Shown here one piece after another: positions 51,846 through 61,624 of a stretch of DNA of 64,000 nucleotides. How positions within the stretch are numbered: the stretch's first letter is position 1; each line of letters begins with the position of its first letter. Origin of the DNA: Isochrysis galbana (Eukaryota; Haptophyta; Isochrysidales; Isochrysidaceae); the NCBI GenBank assembly GCA_018136815.1, contig CM030934.1:5665318-5729317 (forward strand). Direction: 5' to 3'. The translations under genes were made by a program, and so were the position numbers. The notes under the pieces were generated by a model that was not told the origin of the DNA, did no database searches, and was given only the letters and a program-made list of their open reading frames with translations.

Positions 51846-52694
51846 TCAAAGCTTGACGGGATCGAGCCAATTGGCGTGCTTCGGCAGCGTGGCGTTTTGC
51901 AGCGTCTGCATGCACAGGAATCCAGTGGACGTCGACAGACCGGCACGAACGCACCCCTCGACGTCCATCATAGAGTCGGTTATGCCAAAGGCCGGAGCGA
52001 GGATATTGTCCGAGAAAGATATGTCTGTGCCAACAAAAGTTCCAGTTGCGGCGCCAATGGAGACGGACAGCATGGCATCGCCGCAAAGGTTGGCATAATC
52101 GGCGGCGGGAAGGCCAATTGGCCGAAAGAGAACGCGGCCGATCCGAAGACCGGCGAAGAAGAAGGCCCCAGTCGCAGCCCCGCAGCCAATGGCTGTGGAG
52201 TAGAAGCCGCACCCTGCGTCGTCGTGCAAGAAGTTGACAACGGGCTGCCAGGCGAAGCCGGAGCAGAAGGCGGCAGAAGACAGCCACAGGCCAGTGACGA
52301 GGTCGCTCTTGACGTTGTCTGTCTTTCCCGTCATCGCCTTACAAGCCACCAGGGTTGAATGTCCGACTAGCACGCCGGTAAAATCTCCAGCACCAGTGGC
52401 CACAAAAAAGTTGAGCGAGTCTGGCTCAAATCCTTGTTGGCCAGCAACGAGCGAGGCAGCCTGCCAACCGAAGCCGGCGGGGAAGATCTTAGAGACGATG
52501 ACCTCGATAGTCGACGTGAACCGTTTGGCTAGAGTCGATTCGGGCACCTTGATTGCCTCGGCAGGGATATCTGATGCTAAGGCGCTCATCTCTCGGCGCT
52601 GTGGAACCGCCCGGATGGCTGCTGCGACGAGGCCACGATGGAGTGAGGGCGCAGCGGCGGGGCGGGCAAAGCTTCTCATCGTGTTGAAGAGCAT
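51846..52694 (-). CDS. Multipass membrane protein, probably mitochondrial
   Basis: The frame starts at ATG 52692-52694 (MLFNTMRSFARPAAAP) and gives 282 residues; a second in-frame ATG at 52677-52679 (MRSFARP) is possible. The N-terminus is basic, with Arg and few acids (RGLVAAAIRAVPQRRE), typical of a mitochondrial presequence. From about residue 85 there are several Gly/Ala/Phe-rich hydrophobic segments: NFFVATGAGDFTGVLVG, TGLWLSSAAFCSGFAW, GFYSTAIGCGAATGAFFFAG and GDAMLSVSIGAATGTFVG. The sequence is repetitive in its use of GA-TG motifs, suggesting helices packed through small residues. It resembles a conserved family of uncharacterised protist membrane proteins. The substrate is unknown. 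No introns were seen. Confidence 0.75.
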   Translation of the reverse strand: MLFNTMRSFARPAAAPSLHRGLVAAAIRAVPQRREMSALASDIPAEAIKVPESTLAKRFTSTIEVIVSKIFPAGFGWQAASLVAGQQGFEPDSLNFFVATGAGDFTGVLVGHSTLVACKAMTGKTDNVKSDLVTGLWLSSAAFCSGFAWQPVVNFLHDDAGCGFYSTAIGCGAATGAFFFAGLRIGRVLFRPIGLPAADYANLCGDAMLSVSIGAATGTFVGTDISFSDNILAPAFGITDSMMDVEGCVRAGLSTSTGFLCMQTLQNATLPKHANWLDPVKL

Positions 52695-53833
52695 AACCAA
52701 GTCCGTGGTTAAATCGAATAGGACGCGGCAGGGGCGAGGTGGGTGGGGGAAAAGGCGGTCTGTCTCCTCACGAAGGGGGCTGGGTGGGTCGGGCGGATGC
52801 AGCCAGCTCGCACTCTCTCACTCCTCTCCTCTCGCACTGACAAGAGAGCCCGCGGCCGCGGCCTCGCGAATACGTAAAGTCAGAAGGAGTACGAGAGGGT
52901 TGTCGCGGGTGGGTGGGGAGGCCATCCAAAGCATGGTGGCGGTGTGTGAGGGGGGGCGGCTCTCCCTGGATCGGACGGACAAGAAGGTGAATCTCGGATC
53001 ACATGTGAGGGGAGGGGGGGGCGGAGGGGAGGGAGGGGGGGCGGTGGAATCCGGGGCATCCCGCCCGCCCGCGGGGGGAAGGGGGGGGGGGGGACACTGC
53101 CGCTCCCTCCCCCCCCGCGGGGCCCCTGGGGTGGGGTGGGGGGTGGAAGGGGGGGGGGGGGGACGGCTGCCTCTCCCCGCCACCCCCCGGGGGGAGGGGG
53201 AGGGGGGGGGACAGGAGCACCCGCCGCCCCTCGAGCCAAGGGGTACAACGCGGTGAGGCGGCGCGCGGCGGGCGCGGCGGGCGGCGCCTGGGGGCTCGCT
53301 TCCTCACCGGCCCGCCCGCGCACACACAGCGGCGACGGCGGAGCACCGGCGCGGCCGCGCGCTCAAGAGCTATATGTGGGGGCACCTGGGCGAATGCCCG
53401 AAGATAGTCAGCATACTCGAAACGTTGAACAACTTGGCTCGCTACACCCCCCGGAGTGGTAGAATTCAGTGTTGGGCGTTTAGTAAGACAGCTCATTTGC
53501 TTACAGTAAGATCTTACGAAAAATTTGCTCGTAAGACACCCCCAACTGTCTTATTTACGTCGCGCCGCCGCGTTAGTAAGACAGGGCTCCAAGTGTATTA
53601 TTTACGGCGACGGAGTAAGACTTCATAAGACACTGCTGAGACATCATAAGACACTTTGCCCCCCGCCCCCCCCCCCTCTCCCCGTGCGCGCCCCCTCTGT
53701 GCGCGCCCCCCCCCCCAGTGCCGGCGTCAGTGCAAGCGGATCCCCTCCCAAAGCCAGCGCGGGCGCTCTCGCGTGTCAGCCTGCGACGATACCTTGAGTA
53801 TTATCATATTTACCATTTACGATAATGACAACA
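52695..53833. other. Upstream region with G runs, no gene supported
   Basis: From 53000 to 53215 there are many G and C homopolymers that give Gly- or Pro-rich frames on both strands. The segment 53480-53650 has repeated GTAAGAC-type words (about four). No motif-bearing gene was found. Confidence 0.5.
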
Positions 53834-53841
53834 GAGAACAG
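53834..53841. repeat. Target-site duplication, left copy (hAT MITE)
   Basis: GAGAACAG, identical to 54325-54332. Confidence 0.9.
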
Positions 53842-54324
53842 CAATGTTGGGGCAACAGCGCGCCAGATTGCACCGATGTTGGAGCTATCACTGGCGCCAG
53901 GCGCCAGTAGCTGATGACAGCTATCGGTGGTCTGCGAGCTGGCGCCAGATCTTTGGTGGGAAGAGCTGGTCATGCCAGCTAGCGCCAGCTCAAGAGGGCA
54001 GAGGGTGGGGGAGAAAGGTCACCAATTGTAAATTATACAGTGTAAAAGGTTATTTTCCCGCTATTAGAGGTAAAGCACACACCGGCAGCTTAATGTGAAC
54101 CTGTGAGATCATGTCGCGTGTGGGTGCACGGTTCGAATCTGGTCGGCCTCCTACGTCCGCGACGTAGTGGGCTTACCATTGGCAACCCGCGGCTCCTTAC
54201 TTGTAGTTTTTGCTTCCTTTCTTGTTTTTTTTTACATCGCTCATTATTTGCTGAGAACTGGCGAGCTGGCGCCGAACTGGCACTGGCGCCAAACACTGGT
54301 GCCAGTACTGTTGCCCCAACACTG
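53842..54324. mobile_element. hAT-type MITE, 483 bp
   Basis: The termini are CAATGTTGGGGCAACAG and, inverted, CAGTGTTGGGGCAACAG (one mismatch). The CAGTG start and the perfect 8-bp duplication GAGAACAG are hAT hallmarks. Next to both ends are several palindromes of CTGGCGCCAG type, which may be binding sites for a transposase. No coding capacity was found. Confidence 0.9.
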
Positions 54325-54332
54325 GAGAACAG
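54325..54332. repeat. Target-site duplication, right copy (hAT MITE)
   Basis: GAGAACAG; a further tandem AGAACAG follows directly. Confidence 0.9.
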
Positions 54333-54419
54333 AGAACAGATCGAGAACAGATTGAGGGGGGAGCTGGTAGGCAACGCGGGGTGGGTGGGCGGCAGGGGGG
54401 CGCGGGGCAGGGAAGGACT

Positions 54420-54595
54420 TCAGGGAACTGCTCAACTCTCAACTGCAGGGAACTGCTCAACTGCAGGGAACTGCTCAACTGCAGGGAACTGCTCAACTGC
54501 AGGGAACTGCTCAACTGCAGGGACTGCAAGGAACTGCTCAACTGCAGGGAACTGCTCAACTGCAGGGAACTGCTCAACTGCAGGGAACTGCTCAC
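54420..54595 (+). repeat. Minisatellite, CTGCAGGGAACTGCTCAA 18-bp unit
   Basis: About nine units, one with an extra short insertion (CTGCAGGGACTGCAAGG). It translates to meaningless repeats in all frames. Confidence 0.95.
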
Positions 54596-54714
54596 CCTTC
54601 CTCGTCTCCTCCCTATAGACGTGTGACGAAACTTGTTGTCTGCTTTTACGCGGTCGGTGCTCTTTGGTATGGACATACACCCATCAGATTTGCAGAGTCT
54701 ACTTGGTGCTGTGT

Positions 54715-54845
54715 GTGATGTGTGAGACGTGGATCGTGATTTCAACGAGATATCGACCCTGCCCCAAATCGAGTGAATGGAGTCAGACCACGTGTGGGTT
54801 TCAACATGTGAAGTGTCAAGTTGAGTCAAGTAACCTCCAGGTGAC
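54715..54845 (-). repeat. Dispersed repeat copy, partner 1275-1400
   Basis: The reverse complement contains GTCGATATCTCGTTGAAATC and GTTACTTGAC in the same order as the copy at 1275. Confidence 0.6.
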
Positions 54846-54904
54846 AACGAAAGGTGTTAGCAGGGATGGGGATAATTATAATTGAACGCTTTTGGTCTTT
54901 CAAC

Positions 54905-55040
54905 ATCATAGTACCTATGGTGATTGGTCTGGCATACCTACAATAAGGTGACTACCTATGTACTACGGAGGTACATAGGTATTGACCCTACCTATACCTA
55001 TGGCATAATACCTCCGTTGGTACCTATGACCTATGAGACA
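54905..55040. repeat. Palindromic ACCTATG repeats
   Basis: ACCTATGTAC and GTACATAGGT flank a 7-bp spacer at 54952-54978; further ACCTATGG/CCATAGGT words surround it. A T run and TCGTTCTCG words follow (55090-55165), resembling gypsy LTR sequence. Confidence 0.75.
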
Positions 55041-55248
55041 ATAACTTACAACTTAGGAATAGGAATCTTCAGTCTTAGGACAGTCTTCAGATGTCAGATT
55101 TTTTTTCTGTCGTTCGTTGTTCGTCGCTCTCGTTCTCGTTCTCGTTGTCGTCCCTCGTTCTCAACACTCCATTAGTCCATTAGCCATCAGTACCAAACCT
55201 CACCCTCAGCCCCAACCTCAGCCTGGTCAGGAGGGCAAGTATTTTCGT

Positions 55249-55459
55249 TAGAAATTGTAGTCTTGAGTCTTGTACTTGTAAGAGGTCTTGAATTGTAGTC
55301 TTGTAAGAGGTCTTGTCCCTAGCCACATACACCGGACGAGCCATGCACCAACCGCGCACACACCCCTTCGCGGGGTAGGGGCTCCGTTGCCGATGTGCCG
55401 ATGAGACACGGTCCCTCAGTACTAGGATTAAACTAGGACAACAAGAAAACTCTAACAAC
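55249..55459 (-). mobile_element. Probable solo LTR of the copia-like family
   Basis: On the minus strand it starts TGTTAGAGTTTTCTTGTTGT, contains CTACCCCGCGAAGGGGTGTG and TGGCTCGTCCGGTGTATGTG, and ends ACAATTTCTAAC. It matches 60346-60520, with an extra tandem CAAGACCTCTTACAAG. No flanking internal sequence is present, hence solo. A clear target duplication was not found. Confidence 0.7.
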
Positions 55460-55589
55460 TTTACCAATAGCCAATAGGAGAAACCACGAGCGATCACTTG
55501 ATGAGTCGCTCTCGGTGCCCCCCCCCTTCCCGCCCCCCGCTCGCTCGGCTCCCCGTCCGCCCAGCGCTTCCCAGCCGTTGCTACTCTCG

Positions 55590-56279
55590 ATGGCGGGCTC
55601 CTTCCGCTCAGTGTCGCGGAGCTCTTCAGTGCGAGCCAACATCCTCGCCTTCGAGTCCGTCGGACTGCTGGTCGTTCAATTCGTCGCCATCGAGCGTCTG
55701 CTGTCTCCTGCTGCGGGCGTGGTGCGCCGCCAGCTGCTCATTGCGTTTGCCGCTGTCTACCTGCTACGCCTCAACGTCATGGCGCGGTGGATTCTGGCGC
55801 GTGAGCTCGCAATCGAGGAGATAACACTAGTCACACTTGTCTGGATCCCCGCCATGCTTGCCTCCTTCACCGCTGGCGCAGCGTTGTGTGGCTCGGATCT
55901 GTCACTTATCGAAATCTTCCTGGCAGTCGCAGCCTACTCCCTTGGCTCATACTTGAACACGTACTCGGAGCTGCAACGCAAGAGGTGGAAGCAACGTCCA
56001 GAGAATAGTGGGCGATGCTATACGCTGGGGCTCTTCTCGCTCAGCCGCAATATCAACTACCTGGGCGACGTAATTCTCTTTGCGGGCTGGGCTTTGTTGA
56101 GCAGCGCCTGGTGGAATGCGTGGGTACCCTTGACAATGGCGAGCATCTTCTACTTCCATCACATTCCAGACAAGGAGGCGTACTTGGCGAAGAGGTATGC
56201 GCGCGACTGGCCATCATACTCGGCAAAGACTCCGTCATTCATCCCATGGTCCAACAGCATTGTGGGATCAAAAGGCTAA
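55590..56279 (+). CDS. Membrane protein of steroid 5-alpha-reductase / DUF1295 superfamily
   Basis: ATG 55590 (MAGSFRSVSRSSSVR) gives 229 residues; an upstream GTG-started extension is Pro-rich and unlikely. Hydrophobic segments lie near 20-40, 50-65, 80-105, 110-130 and 165-190. The C-terminal half has the superfamily signature: SYLNTYSELQRKRWK, then GLFSLSRNINYLGDVILF, WALLSS, and the end HHIPDKEAYLAKRYARDW with PSFIPW. Members bind NADPH through this C-terminal part and reduce steroid or related double bonds in the endoplasmic reticulum, or act as isoprenyl-type methyltransferases; which applies here cannot be told. The arrangement R-N-x-N-Y-L-G-D replaces the more common RHPNYFGE. Confidence 0.8.
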   Translation: MAGSFRSVSRSSSVRANILAFESVGLLVVQFVAIERLLSPAAGVVRRQLLIAFAAVYLLRLNVMARWILARELAIEEITLVTLVWIPAMLASFTAGAALCGSDLSLIEIFLAVAAYSLGSYLNTYSELQRKRWKQRPENSGRCYTLGLFSLSRNINYLGDVILFAGWALLSSAWWNAWVPLTMASIFYFHHIPDKEAYLAKRYARDWPSYSAKTPSFIPWSNSIVGSKG

Positions 56280-57183
56280 CATCAGACACCTTTGATTCCA
56301 ACATTTCTACGCCCCCAAACAATCATCGCAACCACCACCCAGACGCCTCCTGCGCATGCATGCTGACGACTGGTATGCACTGCTACTCTGAGTGCGTCCG
56401 ATGGTAAGTCTGGCATGCCAGAGATTGCTCTAATTTCGTCAGTGACACTCAAGATTTTGACACTGCCACGACTTCAACCGGCACCGCAACTACCCATGCA
56501 AGGAGTCACATCTGTCAAGGGTGGCATGTTCTGCTACCACCTGCCGTCTCGCCTGTCTGTCCATATCCGTCGATAGCTCGCCTTGTCTGCTAGACACTCA
56601 CGAGAACAAGAATCTGCCTTTTTGTTCAGGTTATTGTCTAGTCAACATTGTATAGTGCGGTCAATGGTCAAACACTCCATTGCTAGAAGGGGGAGAGGCT
56701 GATTTTTTGACCGTGAGCAGGAGGCCCCGGAGGAAGCTGGCGGGGGGTTCTCTAGACCCCGGCAGGAGTGTTCTTCGGAAAGATCGGGTCGCCCCACCTG
56801 CCGCCTGATCACACTATCGTATTGTGTATGTGTATGTCCGCCAACTAAGTTTAGTACCTGGTTCGTCCATGGGCCATGGGGGGGCACGAGCCACCCCCCT
56901 CTGTCGAGTCGAGCGCTACCGGAGGGCTCTGAGTCACTCCGTCGCGAGCGGCACCGGCGGCTAGCGCGGCGCTTTGGCCCTCCTCCCCGCCGGGAGTCGG
57001 GTGAATGAAATTCTGGACTGGGTACTGGGTCGGGCAACCCCATTGCTGCCATTTCGGTGTTTGGACTGGGGACGAACGGCGAACGAAGGGCGGTGGGGCG
57101 GCGAGGCGCTCCTAGCGGCCCTTGTGTGTTGGATAGTAAGAGATTTTTAGACCTACTGTTGTGGTCGGGGGGAGAGCCGCCCT
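56280..57183. other. Intergenic; short repeat word, no gene supported
   Basis: On the minus strand GAGGCCTCC..CTCACGGTCAAAAA near 56690-56730 resembles ends seen at 8180-8240 and 23060-23150. ACCGGCGGCTAGCGCGGCGC at 56951-56970 matches the arm at 31975-32065. Confidence 0.4.
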
Positions 57184-58060
57184 TTAGGCTTCCCAAAGAG
57201 AGGCCCTCTCTCTTTGCTTTCCCACCTTCGCGTGTTTTGGTCTCTCTCTTCGGGTTGCATCCTCTCCGTCCGATCGGGATCCTCCGATCCCGATCTTCCT
57301 CTCTTTCCCCCGTATGTTAGGATAGGGGTGATCGCTCTCGATCCCCCTCCCTTGTTTTCTCATGTGTGCGCCCCCTTTCTTTCCTTGCGCGCGCCCCCGT
57401 GTGTTTCCCGCGTTTTTTCTTTTGTCCCAGTGTTCCGAGAGTTGCACCCATGGCCGCACTCCCTGGGGCTCTGGGCGAGCTCTCTCGACCACCGTCGCCC
57501 CAGGCTCGTGTGAGCGGTGTTCCTGCCGGTGCCATGCCTCCCTCCAGCCCCAGTGCTCCCCGTGCTCAGCCCTCCGTGAGCACGGTCGCCCCTGGAGAGC
57601 CCCAACCCTGGTCTCAACAATCTTTAGAGTCCCAATCCACATCCACGTCCACATCTGTTCCATGGTCATTCCCAAGTTTTGGTACGGCATTCCCCCATTG
57701 GGGCCCTGCCTGAGATGGTGCCGGGCCGGCTCCTCGCGCCGGAGCGCGAGGGCGGTACCGCGGCTGTGTAGGGTCCAGGCCCGGGGGCCTTCCCTGATGG
57801 AGCGAGCGTCCCACCGGTGTGGTGTGACTGGTGTGGCTGTGGGAAGTGGTTTGTGTGTGCTGCATGCTGTCAACCAGCATGCAGGTCGTGCTCTCTCCGT
57901 TCTCGGTGGTGCGCGGGCGTGGCCCGCCGACTCCTGTGCCCACATGGCTGGGGGGGTCGTCCTGGCGCGGTCGCTTCGGCGACAGCGGCGTGTCCATGAA
58001 GGCTTCGTCCATTGCGGCGAGGGCCGCGGCAGCGAGGGCGGGAGGCGGCGCGCGCTCCAT
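57184..58060 (-). mobile_element. Third LINE 5' fragment
   Basis: ATG 58058-58060 (MERAPPPALAAAALAAMDEA) opens a low-complexity frame to 57614, then coding-like frames shift. The MERA start and the Pro/His/Thr-rich style match the ORF1 of the LINEs at 15632 and 50987, but the central domain, fingers and nuclease are missing. The region 58061-58262 would be its 5' untranslated part. Confidence 0.55.
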
Positions 58061-58261
58061 GACCCTATCAGTTTACTGATAGTTCGAAAGGAGGAAACCT
58101 GGAATCTAGACTTGACAAACAGGCTAGAAAGAAGGAACGAAACGAGAACCCGAATTCTAGGCCGCTAGGGACGAACCCTACCAACCTAGATGTGCCTGAG
58201 CTTCACCGTGTGGCCGCACGGCGAAGGACCTGGAGATAAGAAGAACCTAGAAATCGCATCA

Positions 58262-58300
58262 TCTAGGATGAATGCGACACCCCCCGACTAAGATCGACCA
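58262..58300 (-). mobile_element. 3' junction of an LTR retrotransposon (reverse)
   Basis: On the minus strand CGATCTTAGTCGGGGGG is followed by TGTCGCATTC, the same polypurine-tract/LTR junction as 33353-33377. The LTR diverges after ten bases. Confidence 0.6.
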
Positions 58301-58465
58301 GGTTGTTCCGTCATACCGTCAGATGACACTTGCCATGGAACTGAGTATGATATGTCATACATCTGATATCATATGATACTTACTGCTTACTCCAAACATG
58401 CTACACTTATAAACCCGCCATTATGATAAAAATCTTCTTACTCAGTACTTAGAAGGCGAGAAGTG

Positions 58466-58606
58466 CTCAATCACCATCACCCACAGCATGGAAAAGCGTT
58501 CAATCACCATCAGCCTACATGTGGAAACGCGTTCAATCGCCATCACCCCCACAGCATGGAAAAGCCTTCAATCACCATCAGCCTACACATGGAAAAGCGT
58601 TCAAGC
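58466..58606 (-). repeat. Minisatellite shared with 1076-1262
   Basis: GTTCAATCACCATCAGCCTA and CATGGAAAAGCGTTCAATCA are the inverse of the units near 1100-1250. Confidence 0.9.
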
Positions 58607-58637
58607 GTTCCTCCTCCCTCCGATGCTTCTCCCTTGT

Positions 58638-58873
58638 GAGTCGCCCGACGTAGGTCGGTCCGCCTCACTGCTCACTGGGTTTTCACCCATTGTAATTTGT
58701 GGAGAGTTATAATGGGGGCCGGGGGTCTAAGAGGTGAGCGATTTGAAGTTTGAAGGGGTGCATATGTGTACGTATCCGTGGCATCAGCACGCGTCAAGGC
58801 GTACGGGAAGGTGCGCTGAGGGGTGTCGTGATAGTACCGGGCCAGTGGGAGTAGTGGTACAAACGCTCAGATC
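58638..58873 (+). repeat. GTCGCCCGACGTAGG family, truncated copy
   Basis: It matches the last about 210 bp of 61625-62250, up to GTGGTACAAACGCTCAG, and is followed by a (AGT)n-type tail to 58955. Confidence 0.85.
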
Positions 58874-59265
58874 TGTTATCAGTAATGTTATTAGTATTAC
58901 TATTAGTAGTAATAGTAGTAGTAGCAGTAGCAGTGGCAGTAGTAGTAGTATATATACGGAATACAATATTATCAGCACATAGTACGATATACGCACATTT
59001 TATCGCTGTGGACTAGATCAATGAGTCGGGCGGATAGATCCAGAATGGAGGGGGAAAGCGCTATTTGATGCCAAGGAGCATAAAGGAGGCGGTCCCGGCG
59101 GCGCACGCACGAGCGGCCATAGGCGTAGCCCACCAACAGTCTCAACTCATACATCCTTTTTGCTGTGGTTCGTGTTTCAAGCAACAGCATTTCGGCATAT
59201 GAAGCGCGACGCTGCTCTCCGCCGGTCTCTGCGCCATTCAAACCTCGAGTCAACACGAGCAGTGC

Positions 59266-60228
59266 TCAATACCAACCGTGTTCTCTCACCATTCGATCGA
59301 AGGCCATCCGAGCCTCGTGCTCTGAGTAGTCAGCAGTCATGCGTAGGTCGAGCCGCGCTCCACCAACGAGCATGTTAGTGCGGATGCCGAGCAGCACGGA
59401 CTCCATGGTCATTGTGGGCGTCCACCCCTGGTTTGTGAGCATCTCAGTACAAATGGATCCACCGATCGTGACATGGCCAGTGCGAAACGCAAAGCGCGGG
59501 CGAATCACCCGTATGTAGGGTGGCAACGAAGGGTAGGCTGAGGGGAAGCGGACCGAAAGTATGATTCTCCCGCCTGGCACTCGCTTCAGGTCATTTGCGA
59601 GGGGTGTGTCCTTTTCAAAGTTGAAGAACTCGGCGTGCCAGTGGTATGCGTCGGACTCGTCAGGTACTTTTACGGCAATTCCTTGTGCCGCTGCCTCGGA
59701 TGAGCGTTGAATGGCCTGCAGCTCCTTCATGATACGCTTGATGGCCGATGCAGACCCAACCACTTGGCCAATGCTTGATGAGCCTGGTTTGACCGCGGAA
59801 TCATTGACCGCCTCTGTGTCAGAGAATGCGCCGGCTGAGGGCACCACGGTCTTTTGGCGCTTTGCGGAAGGGTCGAGTGTGCTGCCGTCCACATCCTTTG
59901 AGAGCTCGTTGATGTCTCGGACTGAGATCTGCTTGCCGCAGGCTGGACAGAGAACGTCCGCCGCTAGCTTCTCGGACAGCTCACGGCTCACGTGCGCCTG
60001 CATACATCTACGATGGTTGCGTTGCCTGCAGCCGGTGTTGCGGCACTCATTGAGCACAAACGCCTCAGGCCCCCGCGGCACGGGCTGGCTGCAGAGGACG
60101 CAAACGTGGCGCGAGTCGGGAGGTGGAGGGAGGCTGTCATCCGTAAGATCGATCGTCTCACGCGCCACGCCGCCGGCGCCGCCTGCATTCTCCTCGTCGC
60201 TATCGAGCAGGTTGACTACATCCTCCAT
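59266..60228 (-). CDS. UBE2Q: RING-like plus UBE2Q-type ubiquitin-conjugating fusion
   Basis: ATG 60226-60228 (MEDVVNLLDSDEEN) gives 320 residues. Two acidic, SUMO-interaction-like motifs stand at the start: VVNLLDSDEE (4-13) and ETIDLTDD (24-31). Residues 43-97 form a Cys/His zinc module (CVLC, NECRNTGC, NHRRCMQAHV, VLCPACG) with the layout of the first RING of RBR ligases. After a linker, residues about 158-310 are an E2 fold: HWHAEFFNFE, ILSVRFPSAYPSLPPYIRV, then GGSICTEMLTNQGW with the catalytic Cys260 and MTMESVLLGIRTNML, the UBE2Q pattern. The protein would take ubiquitin from E1 and pass it to targets, perhaps helped by its own zinc module. No intron is seen. The longer start upstream adds a Ser/Leu tract and is not preferred. 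Confidence 0.85.
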   Translation of the reverse strand: MEDVVNLLDSDEENAGGAGGVARETIDLTDDSLPPPPDSRHVCVLCSQPVPRGPEAFVLNECRNTGCRQRNHRRCMQAHVSRELSEKLAADVLCPACGKQISVRDINELSKDVDGSTLDPSAKRQKTVVPSAGAFSDTEAVNDSAVKPGSSSIGQVVGSASAIKRIMKELQAIQRSSEAAAQGIAVKVPDESDAYHWHAEFFNFEKDTPLANDLKRVPGGRIILSVRFPSAYPSLPPYIRVIRPRFAFRTGHVTIGGSICTEMLTNQGWTPTMTMESVLLGIRTNMLVGGARLDLRMTADYSEHEARMAFDRMVREHGWY

Positions 60229-60345
60229 CACCGGCCGCTCGGGCGCGCCAGAGAGAGAGAGGGCGGAGAGAGAGAGAGAGACGAGAATACCGTGCAGAGG
60301 AGGAATCCCTTTGCTACGGTGCACTAATAGTACGGTTTCACAATT

Positions 60346-60800
60346 TGTCAGAGTTTTCTTGTTGTCCTAGTTTAATCCTAGTGCCCAGGGACCGTGCCTC
60401 AGCGGCAACGGAGCCCCTACCCCGCGATGGGGGTGTGCGCGGTTGGTGCATGGCTCGTCCGGTGTATGTGGCTAGGGATGCTAGCCAACAAGACCTCTTA
60501 CAAGACTACAATTTCTAACATGGTACCCCCGCCGAGAGACCACCCCAACTTCTACAACCACAGCGCGCTCGACGACGACGCTCAAGGGTACAACACCACA
60601 ACGAATAAACTCGACAAATTCGTTGAAAATCTTTTCTTCGACTCAGCGGCCGCCGACCGCGCCACACGCTCCTCCAAGTGGTGGGACCTGGACCACATGG
60701 TCAAATCATCCAACAACTTCAGTGACAGCCACAGCCAGAACCGCCCGCACTCGACAGTTCAAGGGTGGCAAAACCACAATTCCACACACATCGAATGACC
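60346..60800 (+). mobile_element. Copia-like short LTR with primer site and gag start
   Basis: The LTR is about 175 bp (60346-60520), starting TGTCAGAGTTTTC and ending TTTCTAACA. Directly after comes TGGTACCCCCGCCGAGAG, a likely primer-binding site (TGG pairs with tRNA CCA). The downstream frame reads NKLDKFVENLFFDS and WWDLDHMVKSSNNFSDS, gag-like. Only the 5' part is here. Related copies are 8300-8830 and 55249-55459. Confidence 0.65.
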
Positions 60801-61514
60801 CCAAAATCCATCCCTCAGCATCTATTCTTAGAGCCCTCGAGGCGTCGGGACGCTCGAGGTCGTCACCCGTGTCGGATGGTCACATCAGCCACTACGAGGC
60901 GCGTCGAATCTGCATCTGCGGATGTCGATCTCCTTCTCGTTCGTCATGGCTCTGTCGCTCGCTGCTGTCGCTCGACGCTCCGTCCGCTGTCTTTCCCCCC
61001 CTCCCTCCTATGTGATTTCTCTCCCCCACTCTAATAATAGAGTTGTCGGAGATCGTAGCTCGTAGCTCACTGCATCTCGCGTGTCTTCGGAATCATTCCC
61101 TCCCTTTCGTTGTTGTTGCAGATCGTTTCATCGTTTCTCTTTCTTCGTTGATTGCCGTTGTTTGCAGGAGATGAGACGCGTGTCGTCTGCGGTTGCACCC
61201 ACCGCAACACCCGAGCAGAACTCCTGTAAAAGGGAGAAATGGGTGGGACGATGCGTACAAATAGGTTGCCGCGTCAAGCTTCCGAATTTGTGCTCAAAGG
61301 GCCCACAATAAAAAAATAATTACAACTGGGAATATCGGCGGCTGCACTGAGCCGCTGGCCGATGCCGCACGCCGACGCAGGTGAAGACGCAGGTGAAGAT
61401 GTCCCAGCAGGCCCTGCAGAGACCCCGGCAGAGCCCGGGGCGTCAGCTGCCGGCTCGATCGAACGGCCCTCCTGTAGTCATCGCGTGTTCGACAAATGGG
61501 CCCCGGATATGTGC
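60801..61514. other. Noncoding, no gene supported
   Basis: CT-rich sequence to 61160, then unique sequence. GCAGGTGAAGA occurs twice in tandem (61378-61400). Confidence 0.5.
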
Positions 61515-61620
61515 TAGTTGGGTGTATTGGGAACTTTCTCCCGAAAAAAATCCTCAAATTTCCTCAATTCTGAGATGGTCATTTTTTCACCCCTTGTATA
61601 AAAACATTGTTTGACCGCCC
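61515..61620 (-). mobile_element. End of a DNA element related to 7087-8288
   Basis: The reverse complement starts TAGGGCGGTCAAACAATG and continues with GGGGTGAAAA and AATTGAGGAAATT, parallel to the left end of the 7087 element for about 90 bp. The other end was not found. Confidence 0.6.
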
Positions 61621-61624
61621 TACC

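Noticed and set aside
52234..53256. Plus-strand frame of 340 codons, Gly-rich at the end
   Set aside because: It overlaps the membrane-protein gene on the other strand and continues through G runs; no motif was seen.
54100..54185. tRNA-like segment with GGTTCGAATC
   Set aside because: The T-loop-like word is present, but the bases around it cannot form a T-stem and no D-arm, anticodon arm or acceptor stem could be placed. It lies inside the hAT MITE.
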